From Chitinophaga varians (GTDB lineage: Bacteria > Bacteroidota > Bacteroidia > Chitinophagales > Chitinophagaceae): a stretch of DNA of 64,000 nucleotides. Shown piece by piece: positions 33,609 to 41,741 of the stretch. Location: contig NZ_JABAIA010000001.1 in assembly GCF_012641275.1 (NCBI RefSeq), positions 2,914,001-2,978,000 on the forward strand, read 5' to 3'. How positions within the stretch are numbered: position 1 is the first letter of the stretch; every line of letters starts with the position of its first letter. A model generated the notes under the pieces. It saw nothing but the letters and a program-made list of their open reading frames with translations. It ran no database searches and was not told the origin of the DNA. The translations under genes and the position numbers were made by a program.

Positions 33609-35840
33609 ATGAAGGTGAAGCTATTCCTAATAAAAACGTACTATTCTTTCCCTGTTCAGTTGCTCCTGCTGCACTTCAGGAAATATCAGGTGTTGCTCAT
33701 CTTCTGGGTAATTCTTTTTAGCACGATCAATGGCGGGTTTGCCAAGGTATTCGGGGGGGATGCGCTCTTTTTAGCGCCGGAATACCTGGGAAAGGTGAAT
33801 TTCTACAGTACGGCGATTCTCGGACTGGCCACCGGCATGTTTATCATGAGTTGGCAGATCACTACCTTCATCCTGCATACCGGCCGGTTTAAATTCCTGG
33901 CCACCACCTCTCAGCCTTTCTTCCGGTACTGCCTTAATAACTCGCTGATCCCGCTGGCATTTTTTATCTGTCTTATTTATCGCGGATGGCAGTACCAGCG
34001 ATATGAACAACTCAGCACCATTCCCGATATCCTGTTGCTGGGAGAGGGATTTGTCTGTGGCGCCCTGTTTATCGTGTTTTTCGGGTTCTTTTACTTTTTT
34101 AATGCCGATAAAAACATTGGGCGAAGGCTGGAGAAACGTTTTGGCAACCCGCGCAATTTCCTGCGGGTAATCCTTAAGCCCACACAGGAGCCTGACGAGA
34201 ATGCGCTGCCCGTGCACAACTACTTCTCGACGCCCTTTAAAATCCGCCGGGCACGGAATGTGGACCACTACAACAAACACTATCTCGACAGTATCCTCAA
34301 ACAGCACCACTTTGCCGCGATGATCACGGTGGGGTGTGCCTTGATTTTTTTGATGATACTGGCCTATATGATGGACTATGAAGTATTCAGGATTCCTGCC
34401 GGCGCGAGTGTGCTGATCTTTTTCGCCTTTCTGATCGGCGTGGCAGGCGCTTATTCTTATTTGTTGCAGACATGGTCTATCCCGGTAGTGCTGGTGTTAT
34501 TGTTTGGGCTTAACTGGATGGTGGAGCACAATTGGGTAGACAACCGGAATAAGGCATACGGACTTGATTATCAGCAGAAAAAAGCGCGACCGGAGTATAG
34601 TGTGGAGGCTTTGCAGCGGTTCTTTACCCGTGAGCGGTATGAAGCAGACAGGCTACAGACCCTCGGAATTCTGAAGAAATGGCGGAGCAAATTTCCGGGG
34701 AATAAAAAGCCACGCCTGATCGTGCTGAATTTCAGCGGCGGCGGCAGCCGTTCCGCTACCTGGTCGCTCCACGTGCTGCAGCGGCTGGACAGCCTCCTGA
34801 AGGGGCAACTGATGAAACATACCGTACTGATGAGCGGTGCGTCTGGAGGCATGTTGGGCGCCAGTTATTTCAGAGAGCTGTATTATCAGCAGCAGATGGG
34901 AAAACCTATCCGGTTAACAGACAGCATCTATACCGAGCGTGTTTCGCGGGACTTGTTGAATTCTGTATTCAGCGCCATGGCCGTGAATGATTTTATCACG
35001 CCCTGGCGCACTTTCACGATGGACAACAAACGGTATGCAAAAGACCGTGGTTATGCCTTTGAAATGCAATTGAACCAGAACACTGACAATGCCCTGAATA
35101 AGGTACTGAGAGACTACAAAGCGCCGGAGCAAAATGCAGAGATCCCGATGCTGATCTGGAATGCCACCATCAATGCAGACGGGCGCCGGCTGATGATTTC
35201 GCCACAGCCGGTCAGCTACCTGTGCAGCCCGCAGTACCTGTATCCCACGAGGCAGGTGCGCGATATCGACGGCGTTGATTTTGCGCAATACTATGCCAAC
35301 CAGGACGCCATGGACCTGCGGGTTACCAGTGCCATCCGGATGTGTGCCACTTTCCCTTATGTGTTGCCCAATACCTTTTTGCCCAGCAATCCCATTGTAG
35401 ACGTAATGGATGCCGGTATCAGGGATAATTTCGGCCAACAGACAACGCTGCGTTATCTCTATACTTTCAGTAAGTGGATCAACGAAAACACCAGCGGGGT
35501 GGTGTATATACAGATCAGGGACACCCGCAAGAACGATATTACCCCGATCAAAAAGACCAAAGACCTCAGTGACCTGCTGTTTGAGCCGTTGTTTACGATG
35601 CAGCAGCATTGGAGCGCCATGCAGGATTTTGATCAGGATGACCTGGTCAATTTCATGGAGGGATATTTCCCTGAAAAATTCCATCGCATTATTTTCCAGT
35701 ACGTACCACAGAAACAGGACAAAGGCGCGGCACTGTCCTGGCATCTCACTTCCCGGGAAAAGCTGGATATTGCCCATGCGCTTGATAATCCGGCGAATCA
35801 GAGCGCGCTGGATTTTGTTGTTAAACTGATGGGAGAATAG
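33609..35840 (+). CDS. membrane-anchored patatin-like phospholipase
   Basis: 743-residue protein. The first 300 or so residues carry several transmembrane segments (YQVLLIFWVILFSTI, FYSTAILGLATGMFIMSW, FICLIYRGW, GALFIVFFGFFYFF, MITVGCALIFLMILAYMMD, AGASVLIFFAFLIGVAGAYSYLL). The C-terminal half is a patatin domain: oxyanion loop FSGGGSRSATW, nucleophile Ser in MSGASGGMLGASY, and catalytic Asp in DVMDAGIRDNFG. Patatins hydrolyse acyl esters of lipids. The membrane half is unusual compared with single-domain bacterial patatins. No partner gene is evident. Confidence 0.88.
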   Translation: MKVKLFLIKTYYSFPVQLLLLHFRKYQVLLIFWVILFSTINGGFAKVFGGDALFLAPEYLGKVNFYSTAILGLATGMFIMSWQITTFILHTGRFKFLATTSQPFFRYCLNNSLIPLAFFICLIYRGWQYQRYEQLSTIPDILLLGEGFVCGALFIVFFGFFYFFNADKNIGRRLEKRFGNPRNFLRVILKPTQEPDENALPVHNYFSTPFKIRRARNVDHYNKHYLDSILKQHHFAAMITVGCALIFLMILAYMMDYEVFRIPAGASVLIFFAFLIGVAGAYSYLLQTWSIPVVLVLLFGLNWMVEHNWVDNRNKAYGLDYQQKKARPEYSVEALQRFFTRERYEADRLQTLGILKKWRSKFPGNKKPRLIVLNFSGGGSRSATWSLHVLQRLDSLLKGQLMKHTVLMSGASGGMLGASYFRELYYQQQMGKPIRLTDSIYTERVSRDLLNSVFSAMAVNDFITPWRTFTMDNKRYAKDRGYAFEMQLNQNTDNALNKVLRDYKAPEQNAEIPMLIWNATINADGRRLMISPQPVSYLCSPQYLYPTRQVRDIDGVDFAQYYANQDAMDLRVTSAIRMCATFPYVLPNTFLPSNPIVDVMDAGIRDNFGQQTTLRYLYTFSKWINENTSGVVYIQIRDTRKNDITPIKKTKDLSDLLFEPLFTMQQHWSAMQDFDQDDLVNFMEGYFPEKFHRIIFQYVPQKQDKGAALSWHLTSREKLDIAHALDNPANQSALDFVVKLMGE

Positions 35841-35878
35841 CCTTATTGTCCTCCTCTTTTCGTCCTGGCCGGGTTGCC

Positions 35879-36880
35879 CTAATGCAGCAGGAAGTCCAGT
35901 AATGGCGTGATAAATTTCGTATAGGCTTCTATGTGAGGCAGGTGCCCGACGTCTTCAATGGGTATCAGCGTTGCATGAGGAATGCGTTTGGCCGCATCTT
36001 TTCCCAGCTCCGGGTAATTGCCCAGTGTTTTACGGATATCTGGTGCTACGTTGGCTTTGCCCAACGCAGTACGGTCACGCTGGCCAATAATCAGCAGGGT
36101 AGGCGCCTGGATATTGGGAAGCTCATAATACACTGGTTGCGTGAAAATCATATCGTAGGTGAGCGCTGCGTTCCAGGCTACCTGTGCGTAGTCGGGGCTG
36201 TGAATCCAACTGGCCTGGAGGGATGCCCATTTATCATATTCCGGTTTCCATTGTCCTGCGTAATAATTATCCAGTTGATATTGTTTGATTTTGTCGTAGG
36301 TCTGTTTCAGCTCAGAGTGGTACCATTTGTCCACAGATTGGTACGGAACCACCACTTTCCAGTCTTCCAGGCCGATGGGGTTTTCCAGGATCAGTTTAGT
36401 GGTGATATCGGGGTACATCAGGGCGAAGCGGACAGCCAGCATTCCTCCCATGGAATGCCCGAGAATGGCGGCTTTGTGGATATCGAGCGTGTCCAGGAGG
36501 GCTTTGGTGTTTTGTGCTAAAAACTGAAAACTGTATTGGAGGTGTGCCGGTTTGGAGGATTTACCGAAGCCTATCTGATCTGGGATGATAACACGGAAGC
36601 CGTTGTTGGTGAGGCTGGCGGCGGTGCTGTCCCAGTAGGCGCCACAGAAATTTTTGCCATGTAGCAGCACTACCGTCTGGCCGTTGGGCCGGGTTGGCTG
36701 TATGTCCATGTAAGCCATGGTCAGGGGTTGGCCCTGTGCCTGGAATTTAAAATACTGAACGGGGTAGGGGTATTTATAGGAAGAAAGCATAATGTCTTGT
36801 GTAGCAATTGTTTGTGCGTGTAGTGGTGACAGATGAAAGCTGTAGAAGGCCAGCAACAGAAAGAAAAAGGTACGTTTCAT
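35879..36880 (-). CDS. exported alpha/beta hydrolase
   Basis: 333-residue protein with a signal peptide (TFFFLLLAFYSFHLSPLHAQ). The alpha/beta hydrolase fold is clear: VVLLHGKNFCGAYWD (oxyanion His-Gly), nucleophile elbow GHSMGGMLAVRFA, acid in IGQRDRTALGK, and catalytic His in VGHLPHIEAYTKF. The substrate is unknown; likely candidates are esters or lactones in the periplasm. It converges with the patatin gene 38 bases away. A short inverted repeat (36915-36922 and 36929-36936) lies upstream of its start. Confidence 0.9.
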   Translation of the reverse strand: MKRTFFFLLLAFYSFHLSPLHAQTIATQDIMLSSYKYPYPVQYFKFQAQGQPLTMAYMDIQPTRPNGQTVVLLHGKNFCGAYWDSTAASLTNNGFRVIIPDQIGFGKSSKPAHLQYSFQFLAQNTKALLDTLDIHKAAILGHSMGGMLAVRFALMYPDITTKLILENPIGLEDWKVVVPYQSVDKWYHSELKQTYDKIKQYQLDNYYAGQWKPEYDKWASLQASWIHSPDYAQVAWNAALTYDMIFTQPVYYELPNIQAPTLLIIGQRDRTALGKANVAPDIRKTLGNYPELGKDAAKRIPHATLIPIEDVGHLPHIEAYTKFITPLLDFLLH

Positions 36881-37083
36881 GCAGATAGATTTATATCAGG
36901 ATGGAAATCAAATCTCCCGCCACAAAGATGGCGGGATGTGCCTGCTAAGGACAGTTTCCGTCATGATGAAATATGACATGTTGTAATTTGTTGATAATGA
37001 ATTTGTTGCAGGGGTATTTGTACAAGTGACTAAATGGTTACATTTATTTAAAGCACGAATCCTTCATTCTCGTCAGGTTTTCG

Positions 37084-37091
37084 TACCTTTG
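37084..37091 (+). promoter_or_regulatory. -7 box of the typA promoter
   Basis: TACCTTTG, a full match to TAnnTTTG, 64 bases before the typA start. No clear TTTG at -33. Confidence 0.4.
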
Positions 37092-37155
37092 CGCCTCATT
37101 TTTGCAGCTATGAGCTATAATCTTACAAGCTGCTTATAGCTAAAGAATTAAGTAT

Positions 37156-38964
37156 ATGAACATTCGTAATATTGCAATTATCGCACACGTAGACCATGGT
37201 AAAACTACCCTGGTTGACAAAATTCTTCATCAGACGAACGTTTTCCGGGCCAATCAGGAATCCGGCGAACTGATCATGGACAGCAACGATCTTGAAAGAG
37301 AACGTGGTATTACCATTTTCAGTAAGAACGCTTCTGTTGAATACAAGGGCACCAAAATTAATGTGATCGATACCCCGGGCCACGCCGACTTTGGAGGTGA
37401 GGTAGAGCGCGTATTGAAAATGGCAGATGGTGTGATCCTGCTGGTGGACGCTTTTGAAGGCCCGATGCCACAGACCCGCTTTGTGTTGCAGAAAGCTTTA
37501 CAGCTGAACCTGAAACCGATCGTGGTGATCAACAAAGTGGACAAAGCTAACTGCCGTCCTGATGAAGTACACGATGCTGTATTCGAATTGTTCTTCAACC
37601 TCGACGCCACTGAAGAGCAGCTGAACTTCCCAACCTTCTACGGTTCAGGTAAAAATGGCTGGTTCAACTCTTCCCTGGAGCAATGCGCTGATATCACGCC
37701 GCTGATGGATGGTATCATCGAGCACGTTCCTGCTCCTAAAATCCCGGAAGGTAACCTGCAGCTGCAGATCACTTCCCTGGATTATTCTTCTTTCCTCGGT
37801 CGTATCGCAGTAGGTAAAGTTACCCGTGGTTCTATCGAAGAAAATCAGTGGATCACCCTGATGCAGGCTGACGGTACCGCTAAAAGACAGAAGGTACGTG
37901 AGCTGTACATCTTTGAAGCTTTAGGTAAAAGAAAAGTAAGTAAGGTACTGGCCGGCGACATCTGCGCCGTTGTTGGTATCGAAGATTTTAATATTGGTGA
38001 CACCATCGCTGATGGTGAAGCTCCGGAAGCACTGGCGGTGATCAGCGTAGACGAGCCTACCATGAACATGCTGTTCGGCATCAACAACTCACCTTTCTTT
38101 GGTAAAGATGGTAAGTTCGTTACTTCCCGCCACCTGCGTGACCGTCTGGTGAAAGAAACCGAAAAGAACCTGGCGCTGCGTGTAGTAGATACAGACAGTG
38201 CGGATAGCTTCCTGGTATATGGCCGTGGTATCCTCCACCTGGGCGTATTGATCGAAACCATGCGTCGTGAAGGGTATGAGCTGACTGTAGGTCAACCGCA
38301 GGTTATCGTGAAAAACATTGACGGTAAAAAATGTGAACCATACGAAACCCTGGTGGTAGACGTTCCGCAGGAATTCGCCAGCAAGGTAATTGATCTGGTA
38401 ACCCGCCGTAAAGGTGAAATGCTGATCATGGAAACCAAAGGTGAAATGCAACACCTGGAATTCGAAATTCCTTCCCGTGGTCTGATCGGTCTGCGTACGC
38501 AAATGCTGACCGCTACTGCCGGCGAAGCTGTAATGGCTCACCGCTTCAATGATTACAAAGCCTGGAAAGGTGCCATCCCTGGCCGTAACAACGGTGTGCT
38601 GATCGCTAAAGAAGCTGGTTCCACTACTGCTTATTCCCTCGATAAATTACAGGACAGAGGTTCTTTCTTCGTAGATCCGGGAGAAGAAGTGTACAAAGGC
38701 ATGATCATCGGTGAAAACAACAAACCCGGCGATCTGGTGGTAAACCCGAACGAAGGCAAGAAACTGACCAACATGCGCGCCAGCGGTAGCGATGGCGCTG
38801 CTAATATCGCACCTAAAATTCTGATGACACTGGAAGAATGTATGGAATACATCCAGCATGATGAGTGCATCGAAGTAACGCCTAACTTCATCCGTATGCG
38901 TAAAACCATCCTGGACGAAGAAGAGCGCAAGAGAAGTGCAAAAAGCATGAAAGCTGAAGCCTAG
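37156..38964 (+). CDS. typA: ribosome-associated translational GTPase TypA/BipA
   Basis: 602-residue elongation-factor-like GTPase involved in 50S assembly and stress adaptation. G1 is IIAHVDHGKTTLVDKIL (residues 9-25), G2 lies in LERERGITI, G3 is DTPGHADFGGEVERVL and G4 is VINKVDK. The EF-G-like domains II, III and V follow, and the BipA-specific C-terminal domain contains GRNNGVLIAKEAGSTTAYSLDKLQDRG. Length and all domains are normal for the family. A hairpin terminator follows about 70 bases after the stop. Confidence 0.97.
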   Translation: MNIRNIAIIAHVDHGKTTLVDKILHQTNVFRANQESGELIMDSNDLERERGITIFSKNASVEYKGTKINVIDTPGHADFGGEVERVLKMADGVILLVDAFEGPMPQTRFVLQKALQLNLKPIVVINKVDKANCRPDEVHDAVFELFFNLDATEEQLNFPTFYGSGKNGWFNSSLEQCADITPLMDGIIEHVPAPKIPEGNLQLQITSLDYSSFLGRIAVGKVTRGSIEENQWITLMQADGTAKRQKVRELYIFEALGKRKVSKVLAGDICAVVGIEDFNIGDTIADGEAPEALAVISVDEPTMNMLFGINNSPFFGKDGKFVTSRHLRDRLVKETEKNLALRVVDTDSADSFLVYGRGILHLGVLIETMRREGYELTVGQPQVIVKNIDGKKCEPYETLVVDVPQEFASKVIDLVTRRKGEMLIMETKGEMQHLEFEIPSRGLIGLRTQMLTATAGEAVMAHRFNDYKAWKGAIPGRNNGVLIAKEAGSTTAYSLDKLQDRGSFFVDPGEEVYKGMIIGENNKPGDLVVNPNEGKKLTNMRASGSDGAANIAPKILMTLEECMEYIQHDECIEVTPNFIRMRKTILDEEERKRSAKSMKAEA

Positions 38965-39037
38965 TCTGATTAGAAGGCCCGCCGGCAAGGCAGGTTCATA
39001 TAGTGATAGCACTAAGTTTTAAAAAATGTTTGAGATA

Positions 39038-39073
39038 AAGCGGCTGACCAATTGGTTGGCCGCTTTTGTTTTT
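39038..39073 (+). terminator. intrinsic terminator after typA
   Basis: Outer stem AAGCGGC/GCCGCTT (39038-39044, 39059-39065) plus an inner ACCAA/TTGGT stem, followed by TTGTTTTT. Confidence 0.85.
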
Positions 39074-39282
39074 CCTGGGCTGCCTTCCTGAAACATAGAA
39101 AGAACATCAGTAATCAGCGCAATTATAGAACCGGATAAACCGGGTGGTAGCCGGGAAAGTCACCCTGTTGCCGCTTAGCGGGAAAATCGCAGCTGTAGCT
39201 CACCATCCGTTGCTCAATGAGAGTCTCTGATGATATACTGCGGCCACTTTTCGTAAAGGGAGATAGATGATGGCTCCCGGCT

Positions 39283-39371
39283 TCAATAGTCATTGCTCAC
39301 CAGTAGAAACTGAACAAGATCGTAGCCCAGGGGCTCCAGCCCTTCATCCCTGGGATTCCCGGCAAAAAAAA
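39283..39371 (-). repeat. REP-like foldback, possible remnant of a RAYT transposase element
   Basis: A nested inverted repeat: CCCAGGG (39326-39332) with CCCTGGG (39348-39354), enclosing GGGCT/AGCCC. On the minus strand short frames read PGIPGMKGWSPWATILFSF and NPRDEGLEPLGYDLVQFLL, strings that I associate from memory with repeats around REP-associated tyrosine transposases in Bacteroidota. No transposase gene remains. Confidence 0.35.
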
Positions 39372-39394
39372 TCCCCGCCCAGGATAAGGCGGGG
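39364..39394 (-). terminator. intrinsic terminator after recA
   Basis: Read on the minus strand: stem CCCCGCC/GGCGGGG (39373-39379 and 39388-39394) followed by eight T (39364-39371). It lies about 95 bases beyond the recA stop. Confidence 0.88.
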
Positions 39395-39488
39395 AGTGCA
39401 TACTAACCCAATGCTTACTAAAACTAAAACTAACTTCTATGTATGTATAGTAAAGAGTAAATTTAATTTTGTACAGCTTACATAATAA

Positions 39489-40499
39489 TTAAGCCTCTTC
39501 TTGTTTCTCCGCAATTTTCAGTTTGATCTTTGCTTCGATTTCTGCGGACAGTTCCGGATTGTCGCTCAGTAATTGTTTTACTGCGTCACGGCCCTGGCCC
39601 AGTTTATTGGAGTCGTAGCTGAACCAGCTACCGCTTTTCTGGATGATACCGTATTCTACGCCCATGTCGATGATCTCGCCCATTTTGGAGATACCCTGAC
39701 CATAGATGATATCAAATTCAGCCTGGCGGAATGGTGGTGCCACCTTGTTTTTCACCACTTTCACTTTTACACGGTTACCTACCGCTTCGTCACCGTCTTT
39801 AATCTGGCTCATACGACGGATGTCCAGCCTTACGGATGCATAAAACTTCAGGGCGTTACCACCGGTAGTGGTTTCAGGGTTACCGAACATAACACCGATT
39901 TTTTCACGCAACTGGTTAATGAATATGCAGCAGCAGTTGGTTTTGGAGATGGTGGCTGTCAGCTTACGCAGCGCCTGGGACATCAAACGTGCCTGCAGGC
40001 CCATTTTACTTTCTCCCATTTCACCTTCCAGTTCGCTTTTCGGTACCAGCGCGGCTACAGAGTCCACTACTACTACGTCTACTGCTCCGGATAAAATCAG
40101 ACGGTCTGCAATTTCCAGCGCCTGCTCACCATGGTCTGGCTGTGAAATCAGGAGAGAGTCCACATCCACGCCCAGTCTGCGGGCATAGCTGCTGTCAAAG
40201 GCGTGCTCCGCGTCCACAATGGCACAAATACCACCTTTTTTCTGTGCTTCAGCAATCGTATGGATCGCTACGGTAGTTTTACCGGAAGATTCAGGACCAT
40301 AGATCTCAATAATCCTTCCTTTCGGAAAACCGCCAATGCCCAGTGCGATATCAAGCCCCAGTGAACCGGAAGAAATTACTTCCATTGGAGCTTCTGCTTT
40401 TTCGCCCATCATCATCACAGATCCCTTACCGAAATCTTTCTCAATCTTATCCATTGTAAGGCGTAACGCCTTCAGTTTTTCTGTATTGGCTGTAGACAT
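39489..40499 (-). CDS. recA: recombinase RecA
   Basis: 336-residue ATP-dependent DNA strand-exchange protein for homologous recombination and SOS activation. The Walker A is [13 protein letters not shown], Walker B is [18 protein letters not shown]1 includes [20 protein letters not shown] and L2 includes [28 protein letters not shown]. The C-terminus is short and acidic. Length is normal. The upstream region has a -7 box and three copies of a 9-mer that may be an operator. It is transcribed alone, ending in the terminator described. Confidence 0.98.
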   Translation of the reverse strand: MSTANTEKLKALRLTMDKIEKDFGKGSVMMMGEKAEAPMEVISSGSLGLDIALGIGGFPKGRIIEIYGPESSGKTTVAIHTIAEAQKKGGICAIVDAEHAFDSSYARRLGVDVDSLLISQPDHGEQALEIADRLILSGAVDVVVVDSVAALVPKSELEGEMGESKMGLQARLMSQALRKLTATISKTNCCCIFINQLREKIGVMFGNPETTTGGNALKFYASVRLDIRRMSQIKDGDEAVGNRVKVKVVKNKVAPPFRQAEFDIIYGQGISKMGEIIDMGVEYGIIQKSGSWFSYDSNKLGQGRDAVKQLLSDNPELSAEIEAKIKLKIAEKQEEA

Positions 40500-40517
40500 A
40501 TCTGTAGTTGTTTTTTA

Positions 40518-40545
40518 CAAATTTAATCGAAAAGCATATCTCCAA
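40518..40545 (-). promoter_or_regulatory. recA promoter, Bacteroidota type
   Basis: On the minus strand TAAATTTG (40525-40518) matches the -7 box TAnnTTTG. TTGG (40545-40542) is a possible -33 element with one mismatch and 16-base spacing. The start codon is 18 bases downstream. Confidence 0.45.
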
Positions 40546-40549
40546 CTGG

Positions 40550-40617
40550 AATGCTAAATTATAACCTTTTTTTGATTTTCCTAAATTTTTTAGCATTTTA
40601 TTTTCAATGCTAAAAAA
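40550..40617. promoter_or_regulatory. three AATGCTAAA motifs upstream of recA, candidate operator
   Basis: The 9-mer AATGCTAAA occurs at 40550-40558 and 40606-40614, and inverted (TTTAGCATT) at 40589-40597. The latter two form a perfect 12-base inverted repeat (40586-40597, 40606-40617). The first copy abuts the putative -33 element. Confidence 0.45.
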
Positions 40618-41035
40618 AGTAGTATTTATATCGTATTCGGTCTCACTTTTTCGCTTGTCCCTAACGACATAACAAAGATCCGAAGCCATTACGCATTGAA
40701 TGTGCGTAATCATCTCCCGGCGAAAAAAATTTTTATAACAGGGTCAGGGGGAAATACTGCATTTTGAAAAAGCGTAGTTATACTCTTGAGGTTAAATGCA
40801 GAATATCGGACTTTTGCATTGTCAAGTTTAGTTGTTGATGATTGTACCCCAGATGTTTGTTAGATTGTTTGTTAACCTGCCTTGCGGCCTTGCATCCATG
40901 TTACCGGAATAAGCAGTCCGGCTGTTAAGGTAAACCCCAAAAAGTTTTTTCCCCATCCAAAACATAGCATATTCCTTGTTGGGTTTTTCTCCTGAAAAGA
41001 GAAAGCCGGCAGGGAGTATGCTACCGTTGGAAGAA

Positions 41036-41734
41036 TTAAATCACCAGAAACCAGCACGCGGCCAGTTGGGTAATGATACCAATAAACAAGCCGGTATAAA
41101 TCTCCACCGGATTATGGGCGTTCAGTACCATCCTGGCGGTAGCCACCAGGCCCGTCACAAAAAAGGTGATCACCAGCGGTAATGACACGTTCATATGCAT
41201 GCCCCACATGAGCGCCAGCAGGAAACCCACTACGCCGCCCCAGCCAATACTGTGCAGGCTGGTCTTCATAAAACTATTGGTAATGAAGGAGATAGATACT
41301 GCCAGAAAAGAGCCGAGGAAAAAAGCGGTGTAGAACCGCGGTGCACGGCCTTCCTGTAAAAAAGTATAAAAAGCCCAGAAATAATAAATGATAATAGCCA
41401 CGTAGGGAATGATCCGCTCCCGCTGCGTTTTCATATAAACAGACCCTACAAATCCCAGCTGTTTGGCCAGCAGCACGGTCAGCAGAGGGAAAAATATGGT
41501 GATCGCCACCACCCGGAAATACAATACGTCAAAAGCAAATTTTTTGCTCAGCGGCTTAAAAGCCACCATGTATTCCGGAATGGACTGTAATATTAAAAAG
41601 GTTACCAGCGTGGGGATAAACAGCGGATGGGTGATATAGGAGATAACCTGCGCCAGCGACCTGGCTGCGGGCGAAAATACCGGACCTTCACCGGTACGCA
41701 TGTTACTTTCCGGTAACGCTTGTTCGTGCATCAT
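41036..41734 (-). CDS. PAP2-like membrane protein with altered motifs
   Basis: 232-residue membrane protein with about five transmembrane segments (VISYITHPLFIPTLVTFLIL, VVAITIFFPLLTVLLA, IIPYVAIIIYYFWAFYTFL, LPLVITFFVTGLVAT, YTGLFIGIITQLAACWFLV). I start it at 41734, just after the rpoN stop, rather than the overlapping ATG at 41767. Lipid-phosphatase motifs are present but changed: KTQRERIIPY for Kx6RP, SLHSIGWGG for PSGH, and ARMVLNAHNPVEIYTG for SRx5Hx3D, with Glu for Asp. It may still be a phosphatase or may have lost activity. It follows rpoN in the same direction. Confidence 0.75.
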   Translation of the reverse strand: MMHEQALPESNMRTGEGPVFSPAARSLAQVISYITHPLFIPTLVTFLILQSIPEYMVAFKPLSKKFAFDVLYFRVVAITIFFPLLTVLLAKQLGFVGSVYMKTQRERIIPYVAIIIYYFWAFYTFLQEGRAPRFYTAFFLGSFLAVSISFITNSFMKTSLHSIGWGGVVGFLLALMWGMHMNVSLPLVITFFVTGLVATARMVLNAHNPVEIYTGLFIGIITQLAACWFLVI

Positions 41735-41741
41735 TTTGTTC

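Larger units (their letters stand above)
38965..39488. other. 524-base intergenic region between typA and recA
   Basis: Non-coding region between two converging genes. It holds the typA terminator, a REP-like foldback at 39283-39371 and the recA terminator. The middle part (about 39075-39282) is GC-mixed with no open frame I would accept. I see no RNA gene. Confidence 0.6.
40500..41035. other. 536-base intergenic region upstream of recA
   Basis: Non-coding region preceding recA (minus strand) and following the end of the PAP2-like gene. It holds the recA promoter, three AATGCTAAA 9-mers, and an inverted repeat ATTACGCA/TGCGTAAT (40688-40695, 40703-40710). No credible gene: the short minus-strand frame near 40450-40710 has no family features. 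Confidence 0.6.

Noticed and set aside
39267..39485. 72-codon plus-strand open frame between typA and recA
   Set aside because: It runs through the recA terminator and the REP-like foldback and has no protein features.
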